Assembly (NCBI RefSeq): GCF_051859025.1
Contig: NZ_JBHYGL010000018.1
Location: forward strand, 11,017-75,016
Origin: Falsiroseomonas sp051859025
GTDB taxonomy: Bacteria > Pseudomonadota > Alphaproteobacteria > Acetobacterales > Acetobacteraceae
DNA: 64,000 bases
Direction: 5' to 3'
Below are positions 59,775 to 64,000 of this stretch, piece by piece. Position 1 is the first letter of the stretch, and each line of letters starts with the position of its first letter. The notes beneath the pieces are model-generated. The model ran no database searches and had not been told where the DNA came from. It saw only the letters and a list, made by a program, of their open reading frames with translations. A program made the translations under genes and the position numbers.

Positions 59775-60959
59775 ATGACCTCCTCCACCCCGCTTGCCGG
59801 CCTCCGCGTGCTGGAATTCACCCACATGATCATGGGCCCCTCCGCCGGCATGGCGCTGGCGGATCTGGGCGCGGAGGTCATCAAGGTGGAACCGGCGCCC
59901 GATGGCGATTCGACGCGCCGCCTGACGGGCTCCGGCACCGGCTTCTACGCGGCCTTCGGGCGCGGGCGGCGCAGCCTCTGCGTCGACATGAAGAAGCCGG
60001 AGGGCCAAGCGCTGGTGCGGCGCCTGGCGGAGCGGACGGATGTGCTGGTGGAGAATTTCCGGCCCGGCGCGATGGCCAAGCTGGGGCTGGGGTATGAGGA
60101 ACTGGCCAAGGTGAATCCGGGGCTCGTCTATGCCTCCTGCAAGGGGTTCCTGCCCGGCCCCTATGAGCACCGGACGGCACTCGATGAGGTCGTGCAGATG
60201 ATGGGCGGCCTGGCCTACATGACCGGGCCCACCGGGCGGCCGCTGCGGGCGGGCAGCAGCGTGATCGATATCATGGGCGGGCTTTCCGTGGTGGTGGCGA
60301 TCCTGTCCGCGCTGCGGGAGCGGGAGGGCACCGGCCGCGGCGGGCATGTGCAGGCGGGGCTGTTCGAATCGGTGGCGCTGCTGATGTCCCAGCACATGGC
60401 GCAGGCGCATATGACGGGCGCCGAGCCGCCGCCGATGTCGACTCGCCTGCCGGCCTGGCCGGTCTACGACATCTTCGACACGGCCGATGGTGGGCAGGTC
60501 TTCGTGGGCGTCGTCACCGACACATCCTGGCCCATCTTCTGCAACGCCTTCGGGCTGGAGGACATGGCCAGCGACCCCACGCTGGCGTCGAAGAACCAGC
60601 GGGTGGAGGCGCGGGCGCGGACCATTCCCCGCATCGCCGCGGCGCTGGCCGCCTACACCAAGGCCGAGTTGATGGCGAAGTGCGAGGCACTCGGCCTGCC
60701 CTTCGCCCCCATCGGGCGGCCGGCGGAGCTGTTCGACGACCCGCACCTCAACGGTTCCGGCGGGCTGGTGCCGATGACCTTGCCGGACGGCCGGCCCATC
60801 AAGCTGCCGGCGCTGCCGGTTTCCATCGATGGCGCCCGGCCCGGCGGGGCGGGCGACCTGCGGCCGCCCGGCGCGGATGGCGCGGCCATCGCGGCGGAGC
60901 TGGGGTATTCGGAGGCCGAGATCGCCGCGCTGAAGGCCGCCGGTGTGCTGACGGTGTGA
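59775..60959 (+). CDS. CaiB/BaiF-family CoA-transferase
   Basis: Family III CoA-transferase of 394 residues: LRVLEFTHMIMGPSAGMALADLGAEVIKVEPAPDGD (parts), CVDMKKPEGQALVRRLA, LVENFRPGAMAKLGL, and the catalytic Asp about 137 in RTALDEVVQMMGG, then GRGGHVQAGLFESVALLM. The enzyme swaps CoA between carboxylic acids through an aspartyl-CoA ester. Substrates unknown. Its stop codon lies inside a terminator hairpin, and the second SOS-type element runs up to it from the other strand. Confidence 0.92.
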   Translation: MTSSTPLAGLRVLEFTHMIMGPSAGMALADLGAEVIKVEPAPDGDSTRRLTGSGTGFYAAFGRGRRSLCVDMKKPEGQALVRRLAERTDVLVENFRPGAMAKLGLGYEELAKVNPGLVYASCKGFLPGPYEHRTALDEVVQMMGGLAYMTGPTGRPLRAGSSVIDIMGGLSVVVAILSALREREGTGRGGHVQAGLFESVALLMSQHMAQAHMTGAEPPPMSTRLPAWPVYDIFDTADGGQVFVGVVTDTSWPIFCNAFGLEDMASDPTLASKNQRVEARARTIPRIAAALAAYTKAELMAKCEALGLPFAPIGRPAELFDDPHLNGSGGLVPMTLPDGRPIKLPALPVSIDGARPGGAGDLRPPGADGAAIAAELGYSEAEIAALKAAGVLTV

Positions 60960-60990
60960 CTTTTTAGTCACTAAGCGCTTTTAGCCCTTT
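60956..60990 (+). terminator. Terminator after the CoA-transferase gene
   Basis: GTGACT-TTTT-AGTCAC (60956-60971) is a perfect 6-bp hairpin that includes the CoA-transferase stop codon, followed by GCGCTTTTAGCCCTTTT. The T-rich steps suit Rho-independent termination on the plus strand. The same bases are the end of element copy 2 on the minus strand, so it may end both transcripts. Confidence 0.65.
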
Positions 60991-61008
60991 TAGTGCTTTT
61001 AGCACCGT

Positions 61009-61053
61009 TTTCAGGGGTGCCGGTTTCAGGGGTGCCGGTTCCAGGGGTGCCGG
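61009..61053 (-). repeat. 15-bp tandem repeat, three units, inside element copy 2
   Basis: On the plus strand TTTCAGGGGTGCCGG stands at 61009-61023 and 61024-61038, then TTCCAGGGGTGCCGG at 61039-61053. Copy 1 has about one degenerate unit at this place (CCGGCCACCCGGAAA), so the repeat number accounts for most of the length difference between the two elements. Confidence 0.9.
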
Positions 61054-61081
61054 GGGGACACGGCTCCGCCCTTGATGGTGA

Positions 61082-61096
61082 GAACATAAGCGGAAC
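61082..61096 (-). promoter_or_regulatory. Putative LexA (SOS) box, GTTC-N7-GTTC
   Basis: GTTCCGCTTATGTTC on the minus strand (61096 to 61082) fits the alphaproteobacterial SOS consensus exactly. It is close to copy 1 (GTTCCTGTTATGTTC): both share GTTCC and TTATGTTC. It follows the LysE-type gene; no repair gene is near. Confidence 0.65.
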
Positions 61097-61119
61097 TTGA
61101 CGCCGCCGCCACCCTTTTC

Positions 61120-61749
61120 TCACCCCGGCCGCTTCGCCAGCGCCAGCCCCAGGCCCAGCGCGATCATCGCCGCGCCCGAGGCCTCCCGCAGCCTGCGTAC
61201 CAGGCCAGGCCGGGCCGTGGCGCCATCGCGCAGCCGTCCGGCGGCGAGTGCCACGGCGATGTCGGCCAGCGTGTTCAGGGCGACGGAGATCGTGCCGAGC
61301 GCCACGAATTGCAGGCCGGCGTGTCCTGAAGCCGGATCGACGAATTGCGGGATGAAGGCCAGGAAGAAGGCCGCCGTCTTGGGGTTCAGCGCCTCCACCA
61401 CCACACCCTCACGGAAGGCGCGGCGCACGCCCATGGCGGGCGCGGGGGTGCCGGCGAGGGCATCGGCGCGGGCGGCGCGGATGCTCCGCCAGCCCAGCCA
61501 CACCAGGTAGAGCGCGCCGGCCCATTTCAGGGCGTTGAAGAGTTCCGCACTCGCCAGCACCAGGGCGGAAACGCCGAGGCTGCCGGCCAGGACGTGGGCC
61601 ATGCCACCGATGCCGGTGCCGAGGCTGCTGGCGATGCCCTCCGCCCGCCCGCCCGCCAGGGTCCGCGCCGCGACGTAGAACAGCCCCGGCCCGGGCGTGA
61701 CCGCCAACAGCAGCGCGGCGGCGAGGAAGAGGGGCAGCGAGTCCATCAT
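61120..61749 (-). CDS. LysE-family amino acid exporter
   Basis: Inner-membrane protein of 209 residues with about six helices: LFLAAALLLAVTPGPGLFYVAARTLAGGR (parts; TPGP is the signature), GIASSLGTGIGGMAHVLAG, ALYLVWLGWRSIR, and the RxG loop AFREGVVVEALNPKTAAFFLAFIPQFV (parts) with NPK. LysE/RhtB proteins export amino acids such as lysine, threonine or homoserine lactone. Its ATG overlaps the stop of the PaiB-type gene, so they form a two-gene operon. Element copy 2 begins just after its stop. Confidence 0.92.
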   Translation of the reverse strand: MMDSLPLFLAAALLLAVTPGPGLFYVAARTLAGGRAEGIASSLGTGIGGMAHVLAGSLGVSALVLASAELFNALKWAGALYLVWLGWRSIRAARADALAGTPAPAMGVRRAFREGVVVEALNPKTAAFFLAFIPQFVDPASGHAGLQFVALGTISVALNTLADIAVALAAGRLRDGATARPGLVRRLREASGAAMIALGLGLALAKRPG

Positions 61750-62381
61750 TCCGGCATCATCGCGGCCAAGGCGCGATCCGCCGGCCGGTCGCTGGCGGAC
61801 AGGGATTCACGCACGCCGGCACGATCGGCGGCGTTGCGGTTCTGGCTGAGCTTGCGCTTGCCCTCGATGCGCGCGATCGGCAGGCGGAGGCCGACGATGC
61901 CCTTCAACTGGCCCTGGATGAAATCGGCCGGCGCGTCGGAGACCGCCCAAGGGACTGTCCCGAGGGTGGCGCGCGGTTCCTCATGCCGCCTGGTCAGCTT
62001 CGTCACCAGCGCCAGCAGCCGGTCCGCGTCCTCGTAGAACTCGACCGGGCCATAGGCGTGGACGGCGACGTAGTTCCAGGTGGGGACCACGCGGTGGTGT
62101 TCCTGCTTGGACGGGTACCAGGAGGGGCTGACATAGGCGTCCGGCCCCATGAACAGGGCCATCGCGTCGCCCTGGGCCGGGGTGCGCCATTGCGGGTTGG
62201 CGCGGGCCAGGTGGCCGTGCAGCGTGCCGAAGGGGCCGTCATCGGGGTCGAGGAACAGGGGGAGCGGGGTGGCGACCAGGCCGCCCTCGGTCGCCGTCAC
62301 CAGATTGGCCAGGCCGGCATCGCGCATGGTGCCGTGCAGGCCGGGCAGGTCGTCCATCCGGAAGGCGGGGGGCGTGTACAT
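61746..62381 (-). CDS. FMN-binding PaiB-type protein
   Basis: A 211-residue protein of the PaiB/FMN-binding split-barrel family: YTPPAFRMDDLPGLHGTM, TPLPLFLDPDDGPFGTLHGHLARANPQW (parts), AYVSPSWYPSK, VPTWNYVAVHAYG and the ending GLRLPIARIEGKRKLSQNR (parts). In Bacillus PaiB is a negative regulator of sporulation and protease genes; elsewhere it may be an oxidase or FMN-binding protein. AAGGAGA stands 5 bases before ATG 62381, fixing the start. Divergent from the MocR gene, with 51 bp between, and in an operon with the LysE-type gene. Confidence 0.9.
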   Translation of the reverse strand: MYTPPAFRMDDLPGLHGTMRDAGLANLVTATEGGLVATPLPLFLDPDDGPFGTLHGHLARANPQWRTPAQGDAMALFMGPDAYVSPSWYPSKQEHHRVVPTWNYVAVHAYGPVEFYEDADRLLALVTKLTRRHEEPRATLGTVPWAVSDAPADFIQGQLKGIVGLRLPIARIEGKRKLSQNRNAADRAGVRESLSASDRPADRALAAMMPE

Positions 62382-62432
62382 CCAGGTCTCCTTCGTCGTC
62401 CTGGTGTGTGCCGCGCGAATGGTCCAGAAGGA

Positions 62433-63914
62433 ATGACCAGTTTTCGGCAATTCGGGTGGGCCAGTTGGATGGGCGAGGCGGCGGGTTTCGGACAGCGCAT
62501 CGTGGCCTCCATCCGGCAGCGGATCGAGGCCGGTCTGGATGGGCCGGGGGCGGCGCTGCCCTCCACCCGCGCGCTGGCGGCGGAATGGGGGGTGTCCCGC
62601 ACCACCGTCACCGCGGCCTATGAACAGCTGATCGCGGAGGGCTACCTGGAGGTGCGGCAGGGGTCCCGGGCGCGGGTCGCGGCGGGGCTCGCGCGGGGCA
62701 CCGGGGGGCGGGTGGCACAGCCCTCGGCGGCAGGCGGCGCGCGGCTATCCGCCTTCGGTCGTCGCCTGGCCGCGCTGCCGCCGGCGCCCGCGCCGGGGGT
62801 GGACGGGCTGGTGGCGGATTTCCGCTATGGCGAGGTCTCGGCGCGGGATTTTCCGAAGCTTGCCTGGCGCAAGGCCGTCACGGCGGCGCTGCTGCGGCCG
62901 CCGGCGATCCTGCGCTATGGCGATGCCGCGGGGTCGCCCGCGTTGCGCCAGGCCTTGCAGGGGTATCTGTGGCGCGCGCGCGGGCTGCGCTGCTCGGCCG
63001 GGCAGGTCATCATCGTCAACGGGTCGCAGCAGGGGATCGACCTTGCGGCCCGGCTGCTGCTGGACCCTGGCGACGGGGTGGTGATGGAGGAACCCGGCTA
63101 CGCCCTGGCGCGGCAGGTGTTCGAGGCGCTGGGCGCCAGCGTGATCCCGGTGCCGGTGGATGCGGAGGGGCTGCGCACCGCCGGCCTGCCGCCAGCGCGC
63201 CTGGCCTACACCACGCCGTCCCACCAATTCCCGCTGGGCGGGGTGCTGTCCGCGGCGCGGCGGCGCGAATTGCTGGCCTGGGCGGCGCGGGTGGATGCGC
63301 GGGTGATCGAGGACGATTACGACAGCGAATACCGCTACGACATCGCCCCCGTGCCGCCCTTGCAGGCGATGGATGAGCCGATCGGGGATCAAGGGGGGCG
63401 GGTCATCTACCTCGGCACCGCGTCCAAGACCCTGTCACCGACGCTGCGGCTGGGCTGGCTGGTGGTGCCGCCGGGGCTGGTGGAAGCCTTCGCGCGAGCC
63501 AAGCGGCTGGCGGACCGGCACGCGCCCTGGCTGGAGCAGGAGGCGCTGGCCGCGCTGATCGAGGGCGGGGCCTATGAGCGCCATATCCGCCGCGCCAGGC
63601 GGCTGAACGGGGAGAGGCGGGCGGCGCTGCTGGCGGCGCTGTCCCGGCATTTCGGCGATTCCGTGGTGGTGGAGGGCGCGGAGGCCGGGCTGCATGTGGT
63701 GGTGTGGCTGCTGGACGTGACGCCGGATCAGGAGGCGGCGCTGGTGAAGGCGGCGCGGGCGGCGGGTGTGGGGGTGCATCCGGTGACGCCGCTGCATGCG
63801 ACGGGGGTGCCGGGCAGGGTGGGCTTGGTGATGGGGTATGCGGGGGTGGAGGTCGCGGCGATCGAGCGGGGGGTGGAGGTGCTGGCGGGGATTTTGCGGG
63901 GGTGGCGCGGGTGA
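62433..63914 (+). CDS. MocR/PdxR-type regulator (GntR HTH plus aminotransferase domain)
   Basis: Regulator of about 493 residues in two domains. Residues about 18-80: winged HTH with LPSTRALAAEWGVSRTTVTAAYEQL (parts) and LEVRQGSRARVA. Residues about 125-490: class I aminotransferase fold with NGSQQGIDLAARLLLDPGD, VMEEPGYALARQVF, IEDDYDSEYRYD and the PLP Lys about 332 in LGTASKTLSPTLRLGW. MocR proteins use PLP or an amino acid to switch genes. It is divergent from the PaiB-type/LysE-type operon and likely regulates it. ATG 62433 has AGAAGGA directly before it; ATG 62469 is an alternative start. Confidence 0.92.
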   Translation: MTSFRQFGWASWMGEAAGFGQRIVASIRQRIEAGLDGPGAALPSTRALAAEWGVSRTTVTAAYEQLIAEGYLEVRQGSRARVAAGLARGTGGRVAQPSAAGGARLSAFGRRLAALPPAPAPGVDGLVADFRYGEVSARDFPKLAWRKAVTAALLRPPAILRYGDAAGSPALRQALQGYLWRARGLRCSAGQVIIVNGSQQGIDLAARLLLDPGDGVVMEEPGYALARQVFEALGASVIPVPVDAEGLRTAGLPPARLAYTTPSHQFPLGGVLSAARRRELLAWAARVDARVIEDDYDSEYRYDIAPVPPLQAMDEPIGDQGGRVIYLGTASKTLSPTLRLGWLVVPPGLVEAFARAKRLADRHAPWLEQEALAALIEGGAYERHIRRARRLNGERRAALLAALSRHFGDSVVVEGAEAGLHVVVWLLDVTPDQEAALVKAARAAGVGVHPVTPLHATGVPGRVGLVMGYAGVEVAAIERGVEVLAGILRGWRG

Positions 63915-64000
63915 GTTCGGGGCAGGCCCTGCCTTACCCAGCCCCCAACCCCCCACGGGGGGAACCCCCAGGAACAAAATCAAATGCTGGCCGGCCAGGG
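63915..64000. other. Right-edge intergenic sequence
   Basis: The last 86 bases follow the MocR gene. A GC-rich inverted pair CCCCCCAC/ GGGGGG lies near 63945-63965 (CCCCCAACCCCCCACGGGGGG), which may be a terminator. Nothing else is seen before the window ends. Confidence 0.4.

Larger units (their letters stand above)
60956..61096 (-). repeat. SOS-linked intergenic element, copy 2
   Basis: Read on the minus strand: LexA box (61096-61082), a spacer with three 15-bp repeats, the 15-mer GAAAACGGTGCTAAA (61012-60998), AGCACTAAAAGGGCTAAAAG, GCGCTTAG and the hairpin GTGACT-AAAA-AGTCAC. The 15-mer is identical to that of copy 1 at 22997-23011, and the CTAAA steps and a TTAG follow in both. Here the ATG in the box opens a 38-codon Thr/Pro-rich frame that ends at TAG, but copy 1 does not keep it. 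Starts 23 bp after the lysE-like gene stop. Confidence 0.65.

Noticed and set aside
60974..61082. A 38-codon peptide from the ATG within the second LexA box (MFSPSR..., Thr/Pro repeats, Lys-rich end).
   Set aside because: There is no ribosome site, and copy 1 of the element does not keep the frame from its equivalent ATG (it stops after 21 codons in another frame). An RNA or DNA role is preferred.
1..64000. tRNA, rRNA, insertion sequences, prophage, origin of replication.
   Set aside because: I read the gaps between genes for cloverleaf arms, transposase genes, DnaA-box clusters and integrase-type genes and saw none.

Overview
The window is very GC-rich (near 70% by eye), gene-dense and bacterial. 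It looks chromosomal: metabolic operons, cell-envelope genes, leuCD, and no integrase, transposase, prophage or plasmid gene. Three orphan Bug-type (tripartite tricarboxylate) binding proteins, hydantoinase/oxoprolinase genes, an MlaE-STAS permease, a DUF2783/FAD-monooxygenase pair and two LexA boxes of the alphaproteobacterial GTTC-N7-GTTC type fit an alphaproteobacterium, most likely an Acetobacteraceae member of the Roseomonas group. The taxonomic call is inference from gene content and composition.

Layout. 1-4600: periplasmic alpha-2-macroglobulin and pbpC, a coupled envelope pair; pbpC has its C-terminal domain in another frame. 4605-6216: divergent RluA-type pseudouridine synthase and PfkB-type sugar kinase whose start codons overlap. 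6247-9795: a phosphorelay made of a hybrid histidine kinase and a receiver-Hpt protein. 9796-10127: a hairpin cluster. 10128-12588: a class IV aminotransferase divergent from a SuyAB/UxaA-type lyase pair. 12711-22909: HD-fold protein, AI-2E-type permease, methyltransferase, two Bug proteins, an Ldh2-type dehydrogenase, a thioredoxin-fold/2OG oxygenase fusion, a TrmH-type methyltransferase and a lipoprotein. 23152-27992: amine oxidase, then a four-gene MCE/Mla lipid-transport operon. 28312-32751: DUF2939 protein, then an MBL hydrolase - FAD monooxygenase - DUF2783 operon divergent from a Crp/Fnr regulator that ends inside a 26-bp tandem repeat. 32964-38001: duplicated-domain secreted protein, FkbM methyltransferase, and a two-component system divergent from a DegP-type protease. 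38075-40253: oxaloacetate decarboxylase-type enzyme and an MFS permease. 40250-48527: a LysR regulator divergent from a tightly coupled hyuB-Bug-hyuA-aminotransferase-TPP enzyme operon. 48531-58168: radical SAM protein, TIGR04283/TIGR04282/methyltransferase cluster, RND efflux pair and leuCD. 58231-63914: SMP-30 protein, RibD-C/DHFR-fold protein, CoA-transferase, LysE exporter, PaiB-type flavin protein and a divergent MocR regulator.

The most unusual signal is not a gene. Two related intergenic elements, at 22936-23045 (+) and 60956-61096 (-), each start with a perfect GTTC-N7-GTTC LexA box about 25 bp after the stop codon of an upstream co-oriented gene. Each then carries the same GAAAACGGTGCTAAA core followed by repeated CTAAA steps. 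Their reading frames are not conserved, so they look like an SOS-linked RNA or DNA element rather than a protein family.

Many genes overlap by ATGA or GTGA, so starts were chosen by overlap, Shine-Dalgarno match and family N-termini. I saw no tRNA, rRNA, CRISPR array or replication origin.
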